Shown: positions 7,515 through 13,620, counted from the first letter of the stretch. The stretch: DNA of 19,432 bases from 2-01-FULL-49-10 sp041652335 (GCA_041652335.1 JBAZHL010000011.1:1-19432), one strand, 5' to 3'. Made by a program: numbers and translations. Notes: generated from the letters alone by a model not told the origin.

Positions 7515-8058
7515 TTTTTACCTCCATTACTATTTTATCTACTTTCTCCTCTAACTCCGCTATAGTCCCATCATTAATAATTTTGATGTCGGCGATCTCT
7601 AACATCTTCCTAAGCTGCTGACCAAACTCTCCGCCCGCCATCTCCACCACCTCTTCGTGATGACGAAAATCTTCGATCGTCCAGTTGGCTTCCCCGGCCC
7701 GATCTCGCCCAGCCGTTCTATCGTAACGAATATGGATTGGGGCATCCACGGCTATCAATAGAAATTTACCAGTAGCGCGGAACGGTTCGCACTCTAATGG
7801 ATTTCGCACGCTGGTTACTACAAAATTGCCAGAGGCTCGCTCCACTATTCGCTCGGCTAAATAGCTGGGACCATGCGCTTGGCGCAGCTCATTAGCCAGA
7901 TCGCCCAAGATATCCTTGGACAGGCCTAACCCGCGCTCGCGAGCGATGCCCCGGATCTCATCCGATAGCGAATAGTGCGGCCAGCCCAATTTTTCTAATA
8001 AAAGCCGACCTACTGTGTCTTTGCCTGATCCGTCTGTGCCGGTTACGCCAATAATCAT
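7489..8058 (-). CDS. P-loop (deoxy)nucleotide/dephospho-CoA-kinase-like protein
   Basis: 189 aa. The Walker A motif GTDGSGKDT (residues 7-15) starts directly after the first strand. LSDEIRGIARERG, VVTSVRNPLE and a lid-like RTAGRDRAGEANWTIEDF follow, as in CoaE-like or AAA_18 nucleotide kinases. The substrate is unknown. The strongest clue is the neighbour: it overlaps the dCMP deaminase gene by 26 nt and comes first. Yeast Dcd1 has, from memory, a kinase-like N-terminal region before its deaminase, in the same order. A nucleotide-sensing or dNMP kinase role is therefore plausible; dephospho-CoA kinase is the alternative. GGAGG, 7 nt before ATG, makes the start secure. Confidence 0.85.
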   Translation of the reverse strand: MIIGVTGTDGSGKDTVGRLLLEKLGWPHYSLSDEIRGIARERGLGLSKDILGDLANELRQAHGPSYLAERIVERASGNFVVTSVRNPLECEPFRATGKFLLIAVDAPIHIRYDRTAGRDRAGEANWTIEDFRHHEEVVEMAGGEFGQQLRKMLEIADIKIINDGTIAELEEKVDKIVMEVKNVSSVYVG

Positions 8059-8078
8059 TTTGTCTCCTCCACTGGCCT

Positions 8079-8084
8079 ATTATA
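8079..8084 (-). promoter_or_regulatory. -10 box upstream of the kinase gene
   Basis: A perfect TATAAT lies on the minus strand inside a small hairpin (GGCCT/AGGCC), about 20 nt before the kinase ATG. The region 17 nt upstream (AATCCG) falls in the remnant tRNA-Gly 3' end and is not a good -35. A start here would give a leader of about 14 nt with a strong GGAGG. It could equally be read-through from the tRNA block. Confidence 0.35.
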
Positions 8085-8093
8085 TCAGGCCTA

Positions 8094-8217
8094 CGGCAGA
8101 CCGGATTTACCCGCCCCATTCCAAATCATGTAATAGCCCTGAGGCTCAAGCCTTAAGGCATTCAAAAAAGTTGGAACCCCGATATCCATCGGGGTGATGT
8201 GGAGCGGCAGACCGGAT
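8094..8217 (-). repeat. Second (distal) tRNA-Gly tail
   Basis: A third copy of the tRNA-Gly 3' end (cggcagaccggatt, 8094-8107) lies 111 nt beyond the second copy (8205-8217). The segment between holds a perfect 7-bp hairpin CCCCGAT/ATCGGGG (8177-8194) and a 10-nt palindrome gccttaaggc. It does not carry the 43-nt core of the other tails. The T-loop of this copy is changed (GGGTAAATCC instead of GGTTCGAATCC in gene sense). It reads as an older insertion event at the same tRNA. Confidence 0.55.
8164..8194 (-). terminator. Possible weak terminator after the tRNA-Gly tails
   Basis: On the minus strand the 7-bp hairpin CCCCGAT-GGAT-ATCGGGG is followed after 7 nt by TTTTTT. The displaced T-run makes it a poor intrinsic terminator, but it sits just before the kinase promoter. 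Confidence 0.3.
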
Positions 8218-8433
8218 ATGGAACCGATCGGGGTTCGGGCTGCCTCACCCCTCTTCAGAACCTTGCGGTTCCGACGCCCGCTCCGATGATACATCGGAGC
8301 GTCCTGCCTCCACCGCGGGGAAACTCCCGTTTCCCCGACCCCTTTCCCACGGTTCGAATCCAGCCCTATCGTTTGCACAAACAAAACCATCGCCACGATG
8401 GCGATGCTTTGTTTGTGGAGCGGCAGACCGGAT
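8198..8433 (-). repeat. First tRNA-Gly tail (shares structured core with the tRNA-Phe tail)
   Basis: A 20-nt direct repeat of the tRNA-Gly 3' end is found at 8414-8433 (in the gene) and 8198-8217. The intervening sequence, read from the tRNA, has: a long hairpin just after CCA (ACAAACAAA-CATCGCCA paired with its complement); a 12-nt anti-T-arm GGATTCGAACCG; a 9-bp stem with GGGA loop (8316-8337); a 10-bp hairpin (8279-8301); a GAACC/GGTTC stem with GCAA loop (8258-8271); and a 5-bp stem with 12-nt loop (8230-8251). Positions 8315-8357 are identical to 8616-8658 in the Phe tail. No ORF fits. Mobile element or structured RNA. Confidence 0.8.
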
Positions 8434-8490
8434 TCGAACCGGCGACCTTCTCCTTGGCAAGGAGACATTCTACCACTGAACTACTGCCGC
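8416..8490 (-). tRNA. tRNA-Gly(GCC)
   Basis: Acceptor GCGGCAG/CTGCCGC, discriminator T, encoded CCA. Anticodon arm TCTCC-TTGCCAA-GGAGA gives GCC. T-arm GCCGG-TTCGAAT-CCGGT. It is followed by two successive repeat tails that each end in a partial copy of its 3' end. Confidence 0.96.
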
Positions 8491-8504
8491 ATATCTTAAA
8501 GAGG

Positions 8505-8703
8505 TTCTGGTGCCGCGGGACGGGATCTAACCTATCGGCGGTCGGGAATCCTCCCGCCTCCTCAGAACCTTGCGGTTCCGACGTACGCAAGCAAGGCTTG
8601 CGTTCTGCTTCCACTGCGGGGAAACTCCCGTTTCCCCGACCCCTTTCCCACGGTTCGATCTGAACTTTATTGTTAATACATTCTGGTGCCGCGGGACGGG
8701 ATC
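8505..8703 (-). repeat. tRNA-Phe tail (structured repeat element)
   Basis: A 23-nt direct repeat of the tRNA-Phe 3' end lies at 8681-8703 (in the gene) and 8505-8527, period 176; with one mismatch in the T-loop it extends to 28 nt. Read from the tRNA, the tail has a 10-nt anti-T-arm GATCGAACCG, a 9-bp stem with GGGA tetraloop (8617-8638), an 8-bp hairpin ACGCAAGC/GCTTGCGT (8585-8603), a GAACC/GGTTC stem with GCAA tetraloop, and a 5-bp stem GGCGG/CCGCC with 12-nt loop (8537-8558). Order and loops match the Gly tail, while the variable stems differ but stay paired. It fills most of the spacer between tRNA-Phe and tRNA-Gly. Confidence 0.8.
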
Positions 8704-8759
8704 GAACCGCCGACGCAGGGCTCTTCAGGCCCTCGCTCTACCGACTGAGCTACCGCGGC
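8684..8759 (-). tRNA. tRNA-Phe(GAA)
   Basis: Acceptor GCCGCGG/CCGCGGC, discriminator A, encoded CCA. Anticodon arm AGGGC-CTGAAGA-GCCCT gives GAA. T-arm begins GGCGG-TTCGATC. Followed by a structured repeat tail ending in a second copy of its 3' end. Confidence 0.96.
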
Positions 8760-8803
8760 TAATTCTCAAACGACCGACTACTATATGATACCCAACTTTG
8801 TCT

Positions 8804-8887
8804 TGGTGGGCGAGAGAGGAGTCGAACCTCCACGGGTTGCCCCACTAGGCCCTTAACCTAGCGTGTCTGCCATTTCACCACTCGCCC
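8804..8887 (-). tRNA. tRNA-Leu(AAG), unusual A34 anticodon
   Basis: Acceptor GGGCGAG/CTCGCCC, discriminator A, encoded CCA, and a long variable arm typical of Leu. Anticodon arm CTAGG-TTAAGGG-CCTAG puts AAG at positions 34-36 (8854-8852). Most bacteria read CUU/CUC with GAG; A34 needs editing to inosine by a TadA-type enzyme to read CUC. All other parts look intact. The 44-nt spacer before tRNA-Phe shows nothing clear. Confidence 0.93.
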
Positions 8888-8892
8888 ATGAC

Positions 8893-8968
8893 TGGTGGGC
8901 GCAGAGGGTCTCGAACCCCCGACAACTTGGATGTAAACCAAGTGCTCTACCAACTGAGCTATGCGCCC
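8893..8968 (-). tRNA. tRNA-Val(UAC)
   Basis: Acceptor GGGCGCA/TGCGCCC, discriminator A, encoded CCA. Anticodon arm CTTGG-TTTACAT-CCAAG gives UAC. It starts 13 nt after the small lipoprotein stop and ends 5 nt before tRNA-Leu(AAG). Confidence 0.96.
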
Positions 8969-8981
8969 GTGAGATGTTAAG

Positions 8982-9377
8982 TTATCGACAGCTTATACTC
9001 TTTACCCATAACTCGTCCAGTAGCTGCCCCTCCAGCTCAAATTGATACTGTTTCCCGATTACTATTACTTGCCGACCAACATAAGCGCTGAGATCCTTGG
9101 AGATGGGAGCGAGAGATTTACCACTTAAAGAATATCGGGAATACCTTTGAATAATAGTAACTTCATTGTTGGCGCCGTTATCTTCTAATATGCCAACCGA
9201 TTGTTTCTCCGGAACAGCTAACTGGTCATAGGCGGTTGGGTTATCGGCCACCTCAATGCTGCCACATTCGGCAACTTGGTTATTGGACTGATCATTAGAA
9301 AGCTGAGTATCCCCCTTGGAACACCCACCAATCAATGTAGCGCCTGCCAAAATAATAACGATTGCCCACCTATTCAT
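8982..9377 (-). CDS. Small lipoprotein between two tRNA genes
   Basis: 131 aa from the ATG at 9377. The open frame runs further upstream through tRNA-Leu(UAA), but that part is tRNA sequence, and this ATG starts a textbook lipoprotein signal MNRWAIVIILAGATLIGGC, lipobox LIGGC with Cys19. After a low-complexity Asn/Gln/Ser linker the mature part (about 40-131) ends with the strand pattern YVGRQVIVIGKQY and LDELWVKSISC, which resembles small OB-like beta domains. Two further Cys (in AECGS and near the C-terminus) could pair. The family is not recognised. The ATG lies only 11 nt after the tRNA 3' end and has no Shine-Dalgarno. Confidence 0.8.
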   Translation of the reverse strand: MNRWAIVIILAGATLIGGCSKGDTQLSNDQSNNQVAECGSIEVADNPTAYDQLAVPEKQSVGILEDNGANNEVTIIQRYSRYSLSGKSLAPISKDLSAYVGRQVIVIGKQYQFELEGQLLDELWVKSISCR

Positions 9378-9388
9378 ATAAAGTTTTT

Positions 9389-9472
9389 TGGTGGGCGAGG
9401 TGGGATTCGAACCCACAAGCCTTGCGGCAAAGGATTTTAAGTCCTTCGTGTATACCGTTCCACCACTCGCCC
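9389..9472 (-). tRNA. tRNA-Leu(UAA), first base inside the upstream stop codon
   Basis: Acceptor GGGCGAG/CTCGCCC, discriminator A, encoded CCA. Anticodon arm AAGGA-CTTAAAA-TCCTT gives UAA; a long variable arm is present; T-arm GTGGG-TTCGAAT-CCCAC. Its first G is the last base of the TAG stop of the substrate-binding-protein gene, so the tRNA and mRNA must share a transcript or the tRNA promoter lies inside that gene. Confidence 0.96.
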
Positions 9473-11280
9473 TATGAAGTTGGCTCAACTGCCGAACCAG
9501 TTTCTATTATACCTTCTGCTGTCCGGCGAGATTTAATATACCACTCGGCTATATTGAGGAATCGATCAGAGGTATCGCTTAAGTTCATCTCCGAGGTAAC
9601 TCCCCTGACTTTGGCGTCAACTAAATAAGTAAAATGTGGCTGATAGAGCAAAACGGCTGGTACCAAATCGGCGAAAGCGGTTTGAAATTTATGATAATAA
9701 GTAATCGATTTATTGATGTCAGCAGATAGGCGCGCAGTCTCTAAATTATTATCAATATCCTTATCGGCGATAACCGAAAGAGCTAACCCCGGATCCTGCA
9801 CTTGGCTACTGTGCCAATAAGCATACGGGTCGGAATCGGACCCCAGGTTTTGTCCAAAGATCAGCGCTTCGTAGTTGCGCGGGCGAATAACTTCGTCTAC
9901 CAGTTTATCGCCGTCAACTGGGTTCAGGGTGACTGATACCCCAATGGCACTCCAATTGGCCACCAATATATCAGCGATCTTCTGCTGAACCGGATCAGCT
10001 TTATAGCTGAGAGTAAACGTCAACCGATTATTATCCTTCTCCATTATCCCGTCTTGATCAATATCCTTCCAACCCGCTCGGTTAAGCGTGTCCCGGGCCG
10101 CTACAAAATCGAGTTGATACTTTTTAATATCTGGCAGGTGCCCCCAAAATCCGGGTAGGATCGGGCTATCTACTACAGTGGCGTTACCGTTAGCGGCTTC
10201 AGCCACGATTTTTTGCTTATCGGTAGCAAAAGCCAGGGCTTGCCGAACGGCTTTATCGGCCAAAGCCACGTTGCCACCTAAGGTGTTAAAGAAAACCGCC
10301 TTGTACTGTGGCAACGAATAGATATAGGTTTTGATGTTGGGTAATCCTAAATTAGATACATCGTCCAAGACCGAGAAGCTGGCACTAGTCACAGTTCCGC
10401 TCTTCATCGCGCCCAGCAGAGATTTCTCACTATCAAAAAAGTAGATTACAACCTTATCAATAAAAGGCCGCTCCGCATAGTAGTTGTCATTGGCCACCAA
10501 ATTTAACGAATCACGGGAAGCGATCGTACCTAAAACCCGATACGGACCAGAACCGATCGGCTGCTGATTATTGTCCGGATTACCTATCTCGGTAACTGGT
10601 AGGTGTGCAAATAAGTGAGCCGGGATAATTCCCACTGTGGCTTGAGACAGGAAAAAGGTCGAAGGATTAGGCAAGGAGAACTTGACCGTACCTTGATCGA
10701 CCGCTGTTACCTCGATCCCCTGCCAGGCACTTTTGAGAGCCCCCGTGTAGTTTTCGTTTTGGATCACCTGAATGGTGAATGCCACATCACCTGCTACCAC
10801 CTTTTCACCATCGTGCCATTTGGCGTTGTCACGCAGTTTAAAAAGGTAGGTTTTGCCTTTATCTAATACCTCCCACGAGGCCGCCAAATCCGGCAAAAAC
10901 TCCCTTCCCTTCCCGAGTTTAACCAGGCCAGAAAAGACCAACCGGCTAACATCTCGATCGGCTGGATTACTATCGGCATAGAGTGGATTAATAACTTGGG
11001 TGCGACCCACTACTCCCTCGATAATGCTGCCACCTCGAACTGGTTGAATATCAGCCGACCGCCCGGTGGCTACCAACAGGCTAACCCCAGCAATAAATAT
11101 TACCCCCACCAATCCCGCGATTACGATCTTCTCTAATCGAGATAGATGGCTAACAAAATATCGCAGAAAGCCGCCAAGAGCGTTGGACAATATCTGCAAT
11201 CGATACAACCAGCGCATTAAGCCATGCGACTGGCTGAATTGATCAGGACTAAGCCGTTTTTGAATACGAAAGATATTCAC
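9472..11280 (-). CDS. Membrane-anchored peptide/oligopeptide ABC substrate-binding protein (SBP family 5)
   Basis: 602 aa. A basic N-terminal region precedes one membrane segment (about 52-71), so the protein is tethered by a helix rather than by a lipid. The extracellular part matches OppA/DppA-type proteins: SIIEGVVGRTQVINPLY, LAASWEVLDKGKTYLFKLRDNAKWHDGEKV, GSGPYRV, and AVRQALAFATDKQKIV. DIDQDGIMEKD (406-416) is a calcium-type DxDxDG loop often seen in this family. No peptide-permease genes are near, so its partners are elsewhere or it acts alone. The start used is GTG at 11280, 15 nt after secG; an ATG at codon 22 is an alternative. The TAG stop shares a base with tRNA-Leu(UAA). Confidence 0.93.
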   Translation of the reverse strand: MNIFRIQKRLSPDQFSQSHGLMRWLYRLQILSNALGGFLRYFVSHLSRLEKIVIAGLVGVIFIAGVSLLVATGRSADIQPVRGGSIIEGVVGRTQVINPLYADSNPADRDVSRLVFSGLVKLGKGREFLPDLAASWEVLDKGKTYLFKLRDNAKWHDGEKVVAGDVAFTIQVIQNENYTGALKSAWQGIEVTAVDQGTVKFSLPNPSTFFLSQATVGIIPAHLFAHLPVTEIGNPDNNQQPIGSGPYRVLGTIASRDSLNLVANDNYYAERPFIDKVVIYFFDSEKSLLGAMKSGTVTSASFSVLDDVSNLGLPNIKTYIYSLPQYKAVFFNTLGGNVALADKAVRQALAFATDKQKIVAEAANGNATVVDSPILPGFWGHLPDIKKYQLDFVAARDTLNRAGWKDIDQDGIMEKDNNRLTFTLSYKADPVQQKIADILVANWSAIGVSVTLNPVDGDKLVDEVIRPRNYEALIFGQNLGSDSDPYAYWHSSQVQDPGLALSVIADKDIDNNLETARLSADINKSITYYHKFQTAFADLVPAVLLYQPHFTYLVDAKVRGVTSEMNLSDTSDRFLNIAEWYIKSRRTAEGIIETGSAVEPTS

Positions 11281-11295
11281 TCTTTGGTGGCCGGT

Positions 11296-11517
11296 TTAAA
11301 CCAGCAAGCTAACCAACGCCACCACCACAAAGGCGACAGCGATCACGACGGTGATAGTAAACAGTGTCCGTTCCGATCCCCGGCGAGTGCCATAAAAGGC
11401 GCTACTGCCGCCGAAGGCCTCCCCTAACGATGCACCACGCGCCTGAACCAGGATGGTGGCCATCAGTAGAACACCTAACACTACCTGAACAATAATGAGG
11501 ATCTTATCGAGAGTCAT
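11296..11517 (-). CDS. secG: Preprotein translocase subunit SecG
   Basis: 73 aa, normal for SecG. Two membrane helices (about 3-24 and 50-72) flank the conserved loop with ILVQARGASLGEAFGG and the following FYGTRRGSERTLF. SecG assists SecYE-mediated protein export. It is the first gene of a minus-strand series with the peptide-binding protein and tRNAs downstream. Its promoter appears to begin at the arm of the inverted-repeat element directly upstream (TTTACA, 17 nt, TAGGAT), giving a leader of roughly 13 nt. Confidence 0.95.
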   Translation of the reverse strand: MTLDKILIIVQVVLGVLLMATILVQARGASLGEAFGGSSAFYGTRRGSERTLFTITVVIAVAFVVVALVSLLV

Positions 11518-11536
11518 ATCTAAAAGTTACCCTATA

Positions 11537-11565
11537 ATCCTAACTTGATAGGTGTTAAATGTAAA
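11537..11565 (-). promoter_or_regulatory. Predicted secG promoter using the repeat-element arm
   Basis: -35 TTTACA (11565-11560, 5 of 6 consensus) starts in the GGGGTTTAC end of the inverted-repeat element. After 17 nt comes TAGGAT (11542-11537, 4 of 6). The start would be near 11530. Confidence 0.5.
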
Positions 11566-11685
11566 CCCCGTTTAGAAGTCCGGAGAAGCCCAGGCAAAAA
11601 TTTAAAATACCCACTACCGAATGTCGTTTTACTAACATTGGTCCTCTATTGGTTAATCTCATCAGCGACTTCTAACGGGGTAAAG
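11561..11685 (-). repeat. Inverted-repeat element, copy 1 (125 bp)
   Basis: On the minus strand it begins CTTTACCCCGTTAGAAGTC (11685-11667) and ends GACTTCTAAACGGGGTTTAC (11580-11561); about 15 bp of the ends are complementary with one bulged base. It starts 1 nt after the permease stop and ends in the secG promoter. A second copy of nearly the same length lies at 15262-15385 in opposite orientation. It has no ORF or transposase. It may be a miniature inverted-repeat transposable element or a long-range RNA/DNA hairpin with a regulatory role. Confidence 0.75.
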
Positions 11686-11686
11686 T

Positions 11687-12919
11687 TTACTCATACCGGA
11701 GGGCGGTGATGGGATCCAATTTGGAAGCCCTGACGGCCGGATACATGCCAAAGACCACACCAAAGGATACGGTCATAAATATCGGCAAGACGATCGCCTG
11801 CCAACCGATCTGAAAACTCCACTTGCCGATCATGGCCGTCAACGCCGCTCCGCTGATACCAAATAGGAAGCCGATCAATCCACCAATACCGGTAAGTAAT
11901 ATAGCTTCTAACAGAAATTGGATCAGGATATCGCGCCGTCTTGCTCCGATAGCCTTACGCAGACCAATCTCCCGAGTTCGCTCGGTAACCGAGACCAACA
12001 TAATGTTCATAATACCAATACCCCCAACTAATAGTGAGATGCCTGCAATAGCTGCTAAAAACAAGGTTAGGGCGCCCATTACCAACTGGATCATGGTCAG
12101 AGCATCCTTAATAGTGCGGAGGGTAAAGTCATCGTTTTTGGCGTCGGTAATATTATGACGATCACGCAGCACGTTTTGGACATCAGCCCGAGCCGCCTCC
12201 AACCTATCTTCGCTGGTCACTCGCACCATGATCTCAGTAACATAATCAATACCCAACAATAGCTTTTGAGCGGTAGTCACGGGGATATAAGCCATCGCGC
12301 CCATATCCATCCCAAAAGTAGTCCCCCCTTCTAATACCCCCACTACGCGGTAGCGATGATTACCTAACTTTATCTTCTGACCAATGGCAGAATCGTCGCC
12401 AAATATCTTGGTCTTGATCGTATCGCCCAACACCACCACTGTGCCCACCCCCTTAACATCATCTTCGGTAAATGTATTCCCTTCGATAAAATCCATATTC
12501 GAGATATCAAAATACGAAGGGCTAACCCCGTAGAGCGTGACGAACACATCACCGTCTATCCCCGGAACTACCGCTTGAGTGGCCGAGGTGGCTGCCCCCA
12601 CATCCAAGACATCCGGCACATTTCGCGGATCACCAATAGCATACATATCGTCCATAGTTAGCGTGGTAACGGTTACGCCCATCACCGCTGCCGGTGGGCC
12701 CATTCGATCATCTTCCGATCCACCCGGCATAACTGACATCACATTCGTACCAAACGATTGGATCTGATCCAATACAAACTGTTGTACGCCATCACCCGAA
12801 GCCACGATCACCACCATCGCCGAGATACCGATCACGATACCCAATAGCGTCAAGATCGACCGCACCTTGTTGATCCAAAGCGCAGTTAAAGCCATCTTCA
12901 GCGTAGACAGTTGGTTCAT
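11687..12919 (-). CDS. MacB/FtsX-type ABC exporter permease
   Basis: 410 aa. One N-terminal membrane helix (about 20-42, preceded by LTALWINKVRSILTLLGI, the usual MacB_PCD start), a large extracytoplasmic domain (about 45-270), then three C-terminal helices (about 275-310, 330-360, 370-395) with GGIGIMNIMLVSVTERTREI and GLRKAIGARRRDI between, and a final FGMYPAVRASKLDPI. This is the complete MacB-type permease layout without a fused ATPase. It begins 5 nt after the ATPase stop with AGAGG at 9 nt. It works with the adjacent ATPase and membrane-fusion protein to export an unknown substrate, or performs mechanotransmission. Confidence 0.95.
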   Translation of the reverse strand: MNQLSTLKMALTALWINKVRSILTLLGIVIGISAMVVIVASGDGVQQFVLDQIQSFGTNVMSVMPGGSEDDRMGPPAAVMGVTVTTLTMDDMYAIGDPRNVPDVLDVGAATSATQAVVPGIDGDVFVTLYGVSPSYFDISNMDFIEGNTFTEDDVKGVGTVVVLGDTIKTKIFGDDSAIGQKIKLGNHRYRVVGVLEGGTTFGMDMGAMAYIPVTTAQKLLLGIDYVTEIMVRVTSEDRLEAARADVQNVLRDRHNITDAKNDDFTLRTIKDALTMIQLVMGALTLFLAAIAGISLLVGGIGIMNIMLVSVTERTREIGLRKAIGARRRDILIQFLLEAILLTGIGGLIGFLFGISGAALTAMIGKWSFQIGWQAIVLPIFMTVSFGVVFGMYPAVRASKLDPITALRYE

Positions 12920-12924
12920 AGTGA

Positions 12925-13617
12925 TTAACCTCTTACTTCATCAGAGACTATAACACCATCCTTTAACCGGATGATTCGTTTGGCAAAACCGGCAATATCA
13001 TCCTCGTGAGTAACTAAAACAACCGTGTGACCTTCTTGGTTTAACTGTTTAAACACCTCCATGATCTCCCAGCTGTTTTTGGTGTCCAAGTTACCAGTCG
13101 GTTCATCGGCAAAGATGATCTCCGGGTTACAAACCAAGGCGCGCGCAATCGCCACTCGCTGTTGTTCCCCTCCGGACAATTGATTAGGCGCGTTGTTTAT
13201 CCGATGACCCAGCCCAATCCGCTCCAATGCCTGAACGGCTCTGGTGTGCCGCTCTTTGGCCGGCACACCAGCGTAGATTAATGGCAGCTCAACATTTTCT
13301 AATGCAGAGGTGCGCGGCAACAGGTTAAACGATTGGAATACAAATCCCATTCTACGATTCCGTAAATTAGCGAGAGCATCCTCGCTCAAGCTATCCACTC
13401 TTTCCTCTGCCAGATAGTAGGCACCGTGAGTGGGTCGATCGAGCAATCCCAAGATATGCATTAAAGTGGATTTTCCAGAACCCGATGGCCCCATAATCGC
13501 CACAAACTCACCTCGATTGATATTTAGATTCAGACGTTTTAATACAACCGTTTCGGTACTGCCCGAACCGTAACTTTTATCGAGATCCGTCAACTGAACT
13601 AAGCTCAGAGCTACCAC
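12925..13617 (-). CDS. ABC exporter ATPase, LolD/MacB type
   Basis: 230 aa. Walker A GPSGSGKST (43-51), Q-loop Gln95 in FVFQSFNLLP, signature LSGGEQQR (147-154), Walker B IIFADEPTGNLD (167-178) and H-loop His204 are all intact, so it should hydrolyse ATP. The FQSFNLLPRTSALENVELP segment is typical of LolD/MacB/FtsE-like ATPases. The start is GTG at 13617, 3 nt after the membrane-fusion gene. It is the middle gene of a three-gene exporter operon. Confidence 0.96.
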   Translation of the reverse strand: MVALSLVQLTDLDKSYGSGSTETVVLKRLNLNINRGEFVAIMGPSGSGKSTLMHILGLLDRPTHGAYYLAEERVDSLSEDALANLRNRRMGFVFQSFNLLPRTSALENVELPLIYAGVPAKERHTRAVQALERIGLGHRINNAPNQLSGGEQQRVAIARALVCNPEIIFADEPTGNLDTKNSWEIMEVFKQLNQEGHTVVLVTHEDDIAGFAKRIIRLKDGVIVSDEVRG

Positions 13618-13620
13618 GGC

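Noticed and set aside
8198..8220. Extra tRNA genes or tRNA pseudogenes at the distal copies
   Set aside because: Only the T-arm and 3' acceptor strand are present; there is no D-arm, anticodon arm or 5' acceptor strand.
8341..8365. A plus-strand tRNA T-arm (ggttcgaatcc) inside the Gly tail
   Set aside because: The flanking bases do not form a T-stem beyond 2 bp; the match is better explained as the antisense of the neighbouring tRNA-Gly T-arm.
8199..8663. Long open frames on both strands across the tRNA-Gly/Phe region
   Set aside because: They run through tRNA genes and repeat tails. Their apparent repeats come from the duplicated non-coding core, and no protein family is recognisable.
6688..8803. 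CRISPR array suggested by the multiple short repeats
   Set aside because: The repeats are tRNA 3' ends and hairpins at irregular spacing (111, 126, 176 and 216 nt), not regular repeat-spacer units, and no cas genes are present.
9378..9488. An upstream extension of the small lipoprotein by 37 codons
   Set aside because: That stretch is tRNA-Leu(UAA) read in frame; the ATG at 9377 starts a clear lipoprotein signal.
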